Origin: Struthio camelus
Taxonomy: Eukaryota; Chordata; Aves; Struthioniformes; Struthionidae
Assembly (NCBI RefSeq): GCF_040807025.1
Contig: NC_090951.1
Coordinates: 1,798,001 to 1,862,000, forward strand
DNA length: 64,000 bases
Direction of reading: 5' to 3'
Shown here: positions 58,801 through 64,000 of the stretch, one piece after another
Numbering within the stretch: position 1 is the stretch's first letter
Layout of the letters: every line of letters starts with the position of its first letter
Notes under the pieces: model-generated
The model's database searches: none
What the model saw: the letters and a program-made list of their open reading frames with translations, nothing else
What the model was told of the DNA's origin: nothing
Program-made: the position numbers and the translations under genes

Positions 58801-61800
58801 CTCAGAGGGTAACTTTGTGCTCTCTGAGTCCTGTTGTGCAGGGCATCCAAAATGTTTAAAGAAATCCTAATTCAAAAGGGAAGGAATGAACTTTTTTCTC
58901 TCCTCCTTTTGCCACAGAAGAACGTCTGTTCCAGAGGGTATGCGCTCTCCTATGATATCACTGCTCACTTCTTCAGGGTAACTGCTGCTTTTGTCATTCT
59001 GCTTTATTTTCCATGCTGGACAGTAGGGAGTTTTTTGGGTTTTTTTAAGCGGGTAGCCTGATTATATGCTATTAGAAATGAGATGTGCCATTTGTACAGT
59101 TGTTCTGAGAACTGGTGCAAATTTGAAACCAAAGAGCAGTGATCCCGCAATGTGAAGAGAAGTAGCAGGAGGGACGTGGAAGAGGTTACCTTTAAGGTAG
59201 TACAGCAAAGCTGATGAGAGAAAGAGCAGCTGTTGGGCATGCATGTCTTTCGCAGAGCCATGCTGACCCCTACAGTTATCTTTGGTTAGTTTACATATAG
59301 CTTTGCAAGGTACCTCAAAGCAGCGAATACATTGGGTGTGTGTGGTCATGTTGTAATTCACCCTCTTCCAGGGCCTGCTGAATGCCGGCTTGGACTGTGA
59401 AGAATCAGCAGAAGGGGTCAATGACGTTCTGACAACGTGTCAAACCAAGTGCCCCGTTGTCCTTTTCTCTGCAGCGGTAACTGTTCATATTTCATCTTTG
59501 TTTATTCCAAGTGCTAGATTAAAATTCAATACCGGTTAAAAACGCTTGTTTTTAACTTTATTTTATGCAAACAATGGAGCGTGGGGTAGTAATTTTTAAA
59601 GCCGTGTTTTGTCCCCTGTGCTGCCACCACTAATGCTGCCGCCATCTGGCTCTCTTCATAGCTGTGGTGGCCAAGGTTGGAGCCAGTCCTTTGCTCTCAG
59701 TGGAGGAGGCTCTTTGGAGCTCCGCTTGCAGAAGAGTTGGAGAGACTGAGGGAATGCTGGTGCTCAGCTACAAGGTGTGTATGAGAAACCTTAACAAGAA
59801 TCTGTAAGCAGGAGAGCCTGCTCGGATTTAGCCTGGCTCTGACAGATCAGCACCCAGGAAGGCTGCTCTCTGAGGCAAGACCAGGTTTCAACAGGCAGTG
59901 TGAAATACTAATATGGACGGAAGCTTGTAGGACAGCTATATGCAGATTCCTTTGTAGAGTTTTTTTTTTTCCCCTCTAACTCAAAAATGGATCATTATAA
60001 TTATTTAGTCTGACTGTCTGTGTAATATGGGTCAGAGTGTTTCACCATAAGGAAAAGAGAATCCTTTTTAAAGGAGATTGGAAGGCAGAGTCCTTGTTAG
60101 TAAAACACTGGAAATAGCCTTTAGGACAATGTTGAGTCATTCGCTCAAGCTGCCGCACCCTTCATTCTCTGCATTTGGTGAATGTCTGGTCTCTTAAAAC
60201 TACTGACTGCTTCTGTGCTTTGAGTCCCTCTTTATCTGCTGTTTCCCATATGGTAGGTCTTCTGTCTGTTCAGCATCCTGCAGTTTTTCTCCAAAAGCCG
60301 AGGATTTCGTGTAAGAACCTCCTTGCAGGCTATAGCAGCCAATAATCATGTGCTTCTGTATTAGTGCATACAGTTAACTACCTACCCAACTTCTAATTAC
60401 AGTTGTGGGACTCTCTGTGGTTTTTTTTGTTTTGACTTTTTTGATTTTGAGGGTTTTTTGTTTATTTTTAAACTGTCTTGTAGCATTCAACTTCAGAAAA
60501 AAGGTTAGGGAAAAGGTTTGTTTTTTGTCCCTACCACAAACTTATACCCTCTACCAGAGCCCCTGATTTCCCTCTTCGTTCACAGCTGTGATTCTTTCTC
60601 CAAAACTCTTACATGCTGGTTTTATTTCCCAGCTTCCTTTCTTCAGAAGCAGTTTTCCCTGTCTCTGGCCCACCCTGGATTTCTGCTGCCTTCCTCCATT
60701 TTACCGTTCAACAGCGCTCAGCACATGGAAGAGAGAGAGATGCACTGAAGAGGCTGGGGACTGACAAAGAGCAGGCAAGACTGGGCACATTTAAAATGTT
60801 TGCTGTTCTCTGCACTTAAGAAGCAGAAGAACGTTCTTAAGTGAGAAACAACTACCTTATGCCTTCTAAACCCTGTTGGGGCATCTTGCTGGTGGCTCAA
60901 GGAGGATGTGCTGGGAATCGCAGGAACACATCTGAGGGTTTGCCCAGGTCTGTTCCAGGAAATGCCTCTGTCATGTTGCCATGGCTTGGTGCCCTCTGTG
61001 CACAGGAATTCTCTGAAGTATTGTGCTGAGAAGGAAGTGAGGCTGCTGCCCTGGCAGTGCTGAGTAATGATCTTCCAGGGGATAGTTGGGATTGGTGCTC
61101 AGTGTGGGGAGCTCCCTTTTACTGAGAAATTCGCAGAAAAATCATGTCTATGCGGAACCTGTGTCGTATTCCTAGTTGTTCTAAATTTTAATTCCCGCAG
61201 GCAGCAGTTACGGTAGCTGCCCCTCTTGCTGTTCGATTGATTCCTCATGAATTGTTTATACTGGTCTAGGGCCAAGAACTGCTAGTTAGAAATCAGTCTG
61301 ACTGAGTTGATGCGAGCATTTAGTACATGTGGAATAAAAACAATTTCTGCCTCAAAAATATGCCTTAAAAGAGGAGGAGGACAACAGGAAGAATGAGAGA
61401 CTAGTGGGAGGGCTAAGTGTACGTGGGTGCCCAGCAGATCGTACGAGCTGCCTGGTTTTTAGGCCTCAGATTGGACCTCTTGGCTACTGCTCCAGTTTCA
61501 GTGGAATTGCACAGATCTTTGCGTGGAGAGAACCTGGTCCCATGCACAAGACTAGTGGGAGGCCAGATGCTGAATTACTTCAGGTGAGCGACACCTTTAA
61601 AGGGCAGTGTGTCAGAAGAAGGAGGAGTGTCATGGCACCAGCTACTCGGGGAATGAGACCCTGTAGCTAAGTCCAGGGAGCCTCGTCCTTTGATATGTCC
61701 ACATGCAGCCGTCTGGAAACTTCCAGCTGAAGCGAAAGGTCTCTCACTGCCGTTCCCCCCTCAACTTAACTGCCGTGTGTATGCCAGCAGACCAACTGTA

Positions 61801-64000
61801 CGCAGAGCCAGCCAGCAAGTTCTGCCCTCTTCTGTCTCAGAGGGAGATGGGAAAAGAAAGGAGGTTTAGCTTTACAACTGGGTTAGTAGCACAAAGAAAC
61901 AACGTTACTTTTAACTTCCCAGGGTCACAAAATTACTGCATCCTTTGCTGTGAGTGGTGGACATCCAGAAAAGCAATAACAAATGTATGGTAGGACAGGA
62001 TATGGTGCACTTCCTGAGATGGGAGGCTGCACAGCATCCGCTTGTGACAGGCCAGCTGTGGACCAACACTAACTTTCCTCCAGCTTTACATCTGTGGCAG
62101 TTCTCTTGGTTTCCCCTGTATTTGGGGGAGGTTATCATCTGTTGCTTCAGTTGCTGACTGCAGTAAGCCTTGCTTCAAGAACAGTGAATTTAATGGGGAA
62201 TTTAGCCTTAGAAGCAATGAACCATGTCAGGTTCCAGTCGATCCTCTTCGAATACGCTGTCTTCACCTGGGAAGAACAGTGCTTGTAGTTTATCCAGGTC
62301 AATTCTGGGAACACGCTTGGTGAAACGTTATTTCCTGATTGGAAAGTGAAAGTTCTGAGTCATCACTGCAGATACAACTAACAGGCTGTCTTTTTCCCTT
62401 GCAGCTTCTGGTTTCTCTGCTATTCTTCTCACTCATGGATCTCATCTCCGCAAAAATAGCACCAAAGGTAAATTCAGCCCTTAGGGAATTCTCATGACAC
62501 TAAATGTGTCTGATCAGCTTAGCTTGCTGCCTGAAAAGGCTTTGTGCCACTACTCTGAAGGCTGGTTAGTTGTTCAGCCAGAAGGAAGAGATCAGCAACA
62601 TCCCAGACAGAGCCTGGTGAAAGCCCTTCTGTTCATATCAGATTAAACCTGTATTCTCTTTTAACTGATGTTATCTCCCCCTTTACTATGGTAGCTTTTA
62701 TTTGTCTTTCTGAATGACTCACTATTTTCAGTTTCCTGTTCCGACTTTACATCTCTCAGCTAGTGCTTGAACTCATATATCTTGGCTTTTGTGTAGCATT
62801 TCACATTTGTTATAAGGTATTTCTCAGACTGGAAACATGCATAGTATTTCACAGGAGAAGGGGGGGGGTCCCAGACAAGGAGGACCATTGTTTTCCAGAT
62901 AATTTAACACTATTAAACAGAGGAGCAAAGATGATTTGACAAATTGCTTTCAGCAGCTGTCTGCCCTAAGCGTCCTCCTGCCCATGGATGCTTGTTTCTA
63001 TCCCCTTGCTGTTTTCTCAACGGTGTCATGCAAGCATTTATGCATTCACCTTACAGATGGGATCAGGGAGTAGCTTCAAGTGAAAAACAGTCTCATAGTC
63101 TCATGATCTTACTTCCTCCAACCTCCTCCAAAGAGTCACTGAGGAAAGATCTTGAGCAAACAGATTTGGGAGGTTATTCCAATTAAAATGAAGAATGCAA
63201 ACCCCCCCCCCTCCGCTCCACTCAAACCCAAGACATCCTATCATTAGATAGGATGAGAGGGAAAAGAGTCTACTACAGAGAGCAGGAGGATGAGGTGAGC
63301 ACAGGAATTGCAGCGGCTCTGTGAGTTGGGAAGTGTGTGGGGACGAGCTGGTAGCTCGCTGATACTGCTTCTCCCTCTTTCACAAATCATTCCTGACTGC
63401 AGCCCTGTTGTGGCCTTGGTGAGGGCAAAGCCTCTGGTATTGCACTAATGCCTAATTGCCCAGGTAAGAATCCAGACCATCAGGAGAAGGGAAAGACTTG
63501 GGCTAAATTCTTAAAGGCCCATTAACAGAGCATTTCATTTACATGATCTCGTGGGGGATTCCTTTCTGCTTTGATGTAACTAAAACCGAAGACAAACTAT
63601 ACGTGCCCTTTCTGACACCCAGGAAGGAGTGGATTTTCAGAAGTCTTTGGAATGGTCCCTGGAGATCTTGCGCTGCCTGGAAGAGAGAGGCGTGTCCTGG
63701 CTGCCTCTCTTTCCTTCAGGAGAAAAAGGTGAGTAAGTTCTGCCTCCAAGGGGTGGAAAGGTTCAGTGCAGAGTGGCAATGGTTTCTCCCTTTGATATAA
63801 GAAGTGTACTCATATGAAGGAACCGATGGGTCCTTGTAAGCAGCAGAGAACAACAATTTTTAGTAAAAGGTAGGAACACACTACTTATGCCCCGCAGAAG
63901 CTGATAACTGGGAATGACTGAAACTCAGTACTGTTTCACCTGGTAGAGAGTCTAAGAGGGAACAGCTTTCCTCTCTAGGGGTTCAGCACACCCAAGCATT
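28827..64000 (+). CDS. FANCA: FANCA, Fanconi anaemia complementation group A (39 complete coding exons plus part of a 40th; 3' end outside window)
   Basis: FANCA is a large alpha-helical subunit of the nuclear Fanconi anaemia core complex. With FANCG and FAAP20 it supports the FANCB-FANCL-FAAP100 ubiquitin ligase module that monoubiquitinates FANCD2-FANCI at interstrand crosslinks. The 39 complete exons add up to 3,877 bases in one frame, about 1,292 residues of an expected 1,400-1,450, with no stop. Segments such as [74 protein letters not shown] and [12 protein letters not shown] are family hallmarks. A basic RARKRK stretch near residue 20 stands where human FANCA has its bipartite nuclear signal. 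Every intron is GT-AG except introns 7 and 37, which start with GC. Human FANCA has 43 exons, so about three remain to the right. Confidence 0.97.
29394..29500 (+). CDS. FANCA: FANCA coding exon 2
   Basis: Residues 18-53. [20 protein letters not shown] (basic nuclear-signal-like start) then [15 protein letters not shown], matching human RLLRSHQDLNALLLE. The acceptor is TTCTTAGCAG and the donor GAG|GTAAGG. Confidence 0.95.
29501..31036. other. FANCA introns 2-3
   Basis: Non-coding flanks of exon 3. AT-rich unique DNA with a T-run at 29700-29711; no other feature seen. FANCA intron 1 (28879-29393) is the GC-rich tail of the CpG island. Confidence 0.7.
30451..30523 (+). CDS. FANCA: FANCA coding exon 3
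   Basis: Residues 54-77 plus one base. A weakly conserved segment, [20 protein letters not shown], ending ESFI. The acceptor is TTTCCAG|GTGGAA and the donor ATAG|GTGAGT. Confidence 0.88.
31037..31179 (+). CDS. FANCA: FANCA coding exon 4
   Basis: Residues 78-125. [20 protein letters not shown] and NIEQICQAS correspond to the human DQASRLGVPVGILSARMVAS stretch. The donor is AGA|GTAAGG. Confidence 0.97.
31810..31905 (+). CDS. FANCA: FANCA coding exon 5
   Basis: Residues 126-157, phase 0. [20 protein letters not shown] then [12 protein letters not shown], matching human FSRLSFCQELWKIQ. The acceptor is GATTCCAG and the donor AAG|GTAAGA. Confidence 0.96.
31906..34137. other. FANCA intron 5
   Basis: A 2.2-kb intron. 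It contains an AT-only self-complementary tract at about 32147-32207 (listed separately); otherwise unique DNA with no recognisable gene. Confidence 0.75.
32147..32207. repeat. AT-only inverted repeat in FANCA intron 5
   Basis: About 60 bases of A and T only, with TTTAAAATTTTTAAATTTTA and its near complement TAAATTTTAAAATTTTTTAA back to back. It can fold into a hairpin or cruciform. Confidence 0.75.
34138..34211 (+). CDS. FANCA: FANCA coding exon 6
   Basis: Residues 158-181 plus two bases. [20 protein letters not shown], matching human LEAVWHLHVQGIVSLQEL. The acceptor is CTTGTTAG and the donor GAGAG|GTGAGG. Confidence 0.96.
35356..35468 (+). CDS. FANCA: FANCA coding exon 7 (followed by a GC donor)
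   Basis: Residues 182-219 plus one base. [20 protein letters not shown] then [18 protein letters not shown]. The exon ends CTCACAG|GCAAGG: a GC donor with otherwise perfect consensus. Joining here gives VLT-D-FAIMF, matching human MLSDFVQMF. Confidence 0.93.
36224..36306 (+). CDS. FANCA: FANCA coding exon 8
   Basis: Residues 220-247. [20 protein letters not shown] then EFKKVPH. The acceptor is GATTTGCAG and the donor CAT|GTAAGG. Confidence 0.95.
36771..36804 (+). CDS. FANCA: FANCA coding exon 9 (34-base micro-exon)
   Basis: Residues 248-258 plus one base. Only 34 bases, encoding [11 protein letters not shown], against human VTVDVLQRMLI. The acceptor is TTTAAACAG; the donor ACAT|GTAAGT has an unusual T at the last exonic position. 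Confidence 0.9.
36805..39219. other. FANCA intron 9
   Basis: The largest FANCA intron in the window, 2.4 kb. Unique, moderately AT-rich DNA. I see no exon, repeat array or mobile element I can name. Confidence 0.7.
39220..39286 (+). CDS. FANCA: FANCA coding exon 10
   Basis: Residues 259-280 plus two bases. Completes a Trp codon, then [20 protein letters not shown] and C. Matches human ALDALAAGVQEESSTHK by position only. The acceptor is AATACTAG and the donor TGCTG|GTAAGA. Confidence 0.88.
39881..39993 (+). CDS. FANCA: FANCA coding exon 11
   Basis: Residues 281-318 plus one base. [20 protein letters not shown] is close to human [20 protein letters not shown]. The acceptor is TTTGTAG and the donor AAAG|GTAGGA. 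Confidence 0.97.
40020..40230 (+). other. TATA and AATAAA cluster in FANCA intron 11 (possible LTR relic)
   Basis: GGGGGCTATATAAGCACAGC at about 40139 is followed about 50 bases later by GATGAATAAATGATTC, the spacing of promoter and poly(A) signal seen in some retroviral long terminal repeats. No coding remnant, target duplication or second LTR was found, so chance is quite possible. Confidence 0.25.
40785..40861 (+). CDS. FANCA: FANCA coding exon 12
   Basis: Residues 319-344. [20 protein letters not shown] then TTLYRK, matching human [20 protein letters not shown]. The donor is AAA|GTATGT. Confidence 0.97.
41377..41518 (+). CDS. FANCA: FANCA coding exon 13
   Basis: Residues 345-391 plus one base. 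[20 protein letters not shown] then [20 protein letters not shown]. The acceptor is TCTTCCAG and the donor AAGG|GTAAGT. Confidence 0.97.
42112..42245 (+). CDS. FANCA: FANCA coding exon 14
   Basis: Residues 392-436. [20 protein letters not shown] then [15 protein letters not shown], one of the best conserved parts of the protein. The acceptor is TTTTTCTAG and the donor AAG|GTAAGA. Confidence 0.98.
43211..43321 (+). CDS. FANCA: FANCA coding exon 15
   Basis: Residues 437-473, phase 0. [20 protein letters not shown] then [17 protein letters not shown]. The acceptor is CTCTTTCAG and the donor AAG|GTGAGA. Confidence 0.98.
43390..43497. repeat. Diverged 54-base tandem duplication in FANCA intron 15
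   Basis: GCCTTTGACTAGGTTCGACA at 43390 recurs as GCCTCTGACTAGGTTCAACA at 43444, and both copies end in AATTGCATTA. About 80-85% identical by eye. Confidence 0.85.
43781..43876 (+). CDS. FANCA: FANCA coding exon 16
   Basis: Residues 474-505, phase 0. [20 protein letters not shown] then [12 protein letters not shown]. The acceptor is TATTTCAG and the donor AAG|GTTAGT. Confidence 0.98.
43978..44037 (+). CDS. FANCA: FANCA coding exon 17
   Basis: Residues 506-525, 20 codons: [20 protein letters not shown]. The conserved MGLYEDLSS is unmistakable. The acceptor is TCACGCAG and the donor CAG|GTACTG. Confidence 0.97.
44038..45538. other. FANCA intron 17
   Basis: A 1.5-kb intron with no recognisable exon, repeat or RNA gene. 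Confidence 0.7.
45539..45627 (+). CDS. FANCA: FANCA coding exon 18
   Basis: Residues 526-554 plus two bases. [20 protein letters not shown] then TSVIEA. The acceptor is GTGAGCTAG, with a weak polypyrimidine tract; the donor is CCAG|GTACTG. Confidence 0.95.
46053..46113 (+). CDS. FANCA: FANCA coding exon 19
   Basis: Residues 555-575. [20 protein letters not shown] then V; human has [20 protein letters not shown]. The acceptor is CTGTTTCAG and the donor GTG|GTTAGT. Confidence 0.97.
46203..46252 (+). CDS. FANCA: FANCA coding exon 20
   Basis: Residues 576-591 plus two bases. [16 protein letters not shown]. The intron before it is only 89 bases. The donor is AAGAG|GTATTG. Confidence 0.96.
47371..47447 (+). 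CDS. FANCA: FANCA coding exon 21
   Basis: Residues 592-617 plus one base. [20 protein letters not shown] then KEKLLQ. The acceptor is CCATTACAG and the donor CAAG|GTAAAA. Confidence 0.97.
47448..49325. other. FANCA intron 21
   Basis: A 1.9-kb intron. Poly(A) run at about 49076-49091; otherwise unique DNA with nothing recognised. Confidence 0.7.
49326..49430 (+). CDS. FANCA: FANCA coding exon 22
   Basis: Residues 618-652 plus one base. A diverged, Glu-rich helical segment: [20 protein letters not shown]. The acceptor is TTATTTAG and the donor GAAG|GTATGG. Confidence 0.93.
50071..50213 (+). CDS. FANCA: FANCA coding exon 23
   Basis: Residues 653-700. [20 protein letters not shown], matching human SAQVAVISERLRAVLGHNE. 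The acceptor is TTCTTGCAG and the donor AGT|GTAAGT. Confidence 0.97.
50692..50762 (+). CDS. FANCA: FANCA coding exon 24
   Basis: Residues 701-723 plus two bases. [20 protein letters not shown] then PPD. The acceptor is TTGTTCCAG and the donor GACAG|GTAAGA. Confidence 0.97.
50763..52279. other. FANCA intron 24
   Basis: A 1.5-kb intron, unique DNA. Short open frames on both strands have no family resemblance or coherent splice sites. Confidence 0.7.
52280..52379 (+). CDS. FANCA: FANCA coding exon 25
   Basis: Residues 724-757. [20 protein letters not shown] then [13 protein letters not shown], matching human [20 protein letters not shown]. The acceptor is TTCTGCAG and the donor CAG|GTTAGT. Confidence 0.97.
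53196..53395 (+). CDS. FANCA: FANCA coding exon 26
   Basis: Residues 758-823 plus two bases, the longest FANCA exon here. [20 protein letters not shown], then [20 protein letters not shown]. The acceptor is GCTTGCAG and the donor ATGAG|GTGAGG. Confidence 0.97.
53817..53913 (+). CDS. FANCA: FANCA coding exon 27
   Basis: Residues 824-856. [20 protein letters not shown] then [13 protein letters not shown], matching human [20 protein letters not shown]. The donor is AAG|GTAAAG. Confidence 0.98.
54147..54323 (+). CDS. FANCA: FANCA coding exon 28
   Basis: Residues 857-915, phase 0. [20 protein letters not shown], then [20 protein letters not shown]. The acceptor is GGTTTTAG and the donor CAG|GTATCA. 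Confidence 0.96.
54324..55384. other. FANCA intron 28
   Basis: A 1.06-kb AT-rich intron; nothing recognised. Confidence 0.7.
55385..55458 (+). CDS. FANCA: FANCA coding exon 29
   Basis: Residues 916-939 plus two bases. [20 protein letters not shown] then SASE. The acceptor is TTTCCCAG and the donor AAAG|GTAAGT. Confidence 0.97.
55923..56051 (+). CDS. FANCA: FANCA coding exon 30
   Basis: Residues 940-982 plus two bases. [20 protein letters not shown] then [30 protein letters not shown] is invariant in the family. The donor is AAAG|GTATTC. Confidence 0.98.
56560..56626 (+). CDS. FANCA: FANCA coding exon 31
   Basis: Residues 983-1005. [20 protein letters not shown] then LQ. Diverged from human by sequence but placed by phase and by exon 32. 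The acceptor is CTCTTTCAG and the donor CAG|GTGACT. Confidence 0.9.
56879..57045 (+). CDS. FANCA: FANCA coding exon 32
   Basis: Residues 1006-1060 plus two bases. [32 protein letters not shown] and [10 protein letters not shown], matching human HFLFEIFRRRLQ and QRQRELLMYKR. Leucine-rich, overlapping the zipper-like region described in human FANCA. The donor is GAAG|GTAAGT. Confidence 0.97.
57658..57763 (+). CDS. FANCA: FANCA coding exon 33
   Basis: Residues 1061-1096. [20 protein letters not shown] then [12 protein letters not shown], matching human CEQFFHLVNSEM. The acceptor is TGCATAAG and the donor CTG|GTACGT. Confidence 0.97.
57764..58917. other. FANCA intron 33
   Basis: A 1.15-kb intron. 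A 130-codon minus-strand open frame lies here but resembles no family and has no splice context. Nothing else recognised. Confidence 0.7.
58918..58977 (+). CDS. FANCA: FANCA coding exon 34
   Basis: Residues 1097-1116, 20 codons: [20 protein letters not shown], matching human [12 protein letters not shown]. The donor is AGG|GTAACT; the alternative one base upstream would shift the frame. Confidence 0.97.
59372..59476 (+). CDS. FANCA: FANCA coding exon 35
   Basis: Residues 1117-1151, phase 0. [20 protein letters not shown] then [15 protein letters not shown], matching human CQTKCPLILTSAL. The donor is GCG|GTAACT. Confidence 0.98.
59662..59774 (+). CDS. FANCA: FANCA coding exon 36
   Basis: Residues 1152-1188 plus two bases. 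[20 protein letters not shown] then [11 protein letters not shown], matching human [20 protein letters not shown]. The acceptor is TCTTCATAG and the donor ACAAG|GTGTGT. Confidence 0.98.
60633..60774 (+). CDS. FANCA: FANCA coding exon 37 (followed by a GC donor)
   Basis: Residues 1189-1236. [20 protein letters not shown] then [20 protein letters not shown], matching human [20 protein letters not shown]. It ends GAGCAG|GCAAGA, a GC donor; joining to exon 38 gives [11 protein letters not shown] against human REELLVFLFFF. Confidence 0.94.
60775..62404. other. FANCA intron 37 (GC-AG)
   Basis: A 1.6-kb intron with a GC donor and a strong acceptor (TTTTTCCCTTGCAG). Otherwise unique DNA with no repeat or gene seen. 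Confidence 0.7.
62405..62467 (+). CDS. FANCA: FANCA coding exon 38
   Basis: Residues 1237-1257, phase 0. [20 protein letters not shown] ending in K. The acceptor is CCCTTGCAG and the donor AAG|GTAAAT. Confidence 0.97.
62468..63622. other. FANCA intron 38
   Basis: A 1.15-kb intron with a G-run near 62860 and a C-run near 63203. No other feature seen. Confidence 0.7.
63623..63728 (+). CDS. FANCA: FANCA coding exon 39
   Basis: Residues 1258-1292 plus one base. [20 protein letters not shown] then PLFPSGEK, matching human [20 protein letters not shown]. The acceptor is TGACACCCAG and the donor AAAG|GTGAGT. Confidence 0.96.
63979..64000 (+). CDS. FANCA: FANCA coding exon 40 (first 22 bases only, tentative)
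   Basis: A good acceptor (TTTCCTCTCTAG) precedes 22 bases that, in the phase left by exon 39, read GVQHTQA before the window ends. The phase fits and the position is expected from the human gene, but the fragment is too short to prove by sequence. Confidence 0.55.

Overview
The window is vertebrate nuclear DNA, most likely from a bird. It holds three multi-exon genes whose exons can be read through by splice sites, matching codon phase and remembered family sequence. The bird assignment is an inference from a CR1-type retrotransposon tail near the left end, short introns, GC-rich minisatellite-laden non-coding DNA, and a TCF25-SPIRE2-FANCA order that matches the amniote region containing MC1R (human 16q24.3). 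No mitochondrial, prokaryotic or viral gene was seen.

Left to right. Positions 1-7449 hold the 5' part of TCF25 on the minus strand (coding exons 1-4; the rest lies left of the window). Positions 8232-20460 hold a complete SPIRE2 on the minus strand: 15 coding exons, about 689 residues, with the stop at 8455-8457 and a poly(A) signal at 8232-8237. Positions 20461-28826 are intergenic: the SPIRE2 promoter and a CGG run, a 1-kb pentanucleotide array, a second degenerate array, then mostly unique DNA with AT-rich islands that ends in the FANCA CpG-rich promoter. FANCA starts at 28827 on the plus strand and continues past 64000. Thirty-nine complete coding exons (about 1,292 residues) are present, plus what looks like the first 22 bases of a fortieth.

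The genes do not form a pathway. TCF25 is a ribosome-quality-control factor, SPIRE2 is an actin nucleator acting on vesicles, and FANCA is a Fanconi anaemia core-complex subunit for interstrand crosslink repair. SPIRE2 and FANCA are divergently transcribed with 8.4 kb between start codons; SPIRE2 and TCF25 are tandem with under 800 bases between the SPIRE2 poly(A) signal and the TCF25 start codon.

The most striking property is the split in sequence character. From about 5.7 to 22.1 kb nearly every larger intron and intergenic gap is filled with GC-rich tandem repeats with units of 5, 20, 27, 30, 38, about 57, 70 and 82 bases. Right of about 28.9 kb the FANCA introns are AT-richer and almost repeat-free. 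The many long open frames in the left half are by-products of these repeats. Three introns appear to use GC-AG splice sites (SPIRE2 intron 8, FANCA introns 7 and 37), each supported by reading phase and homology. I found no undescribed gene system.
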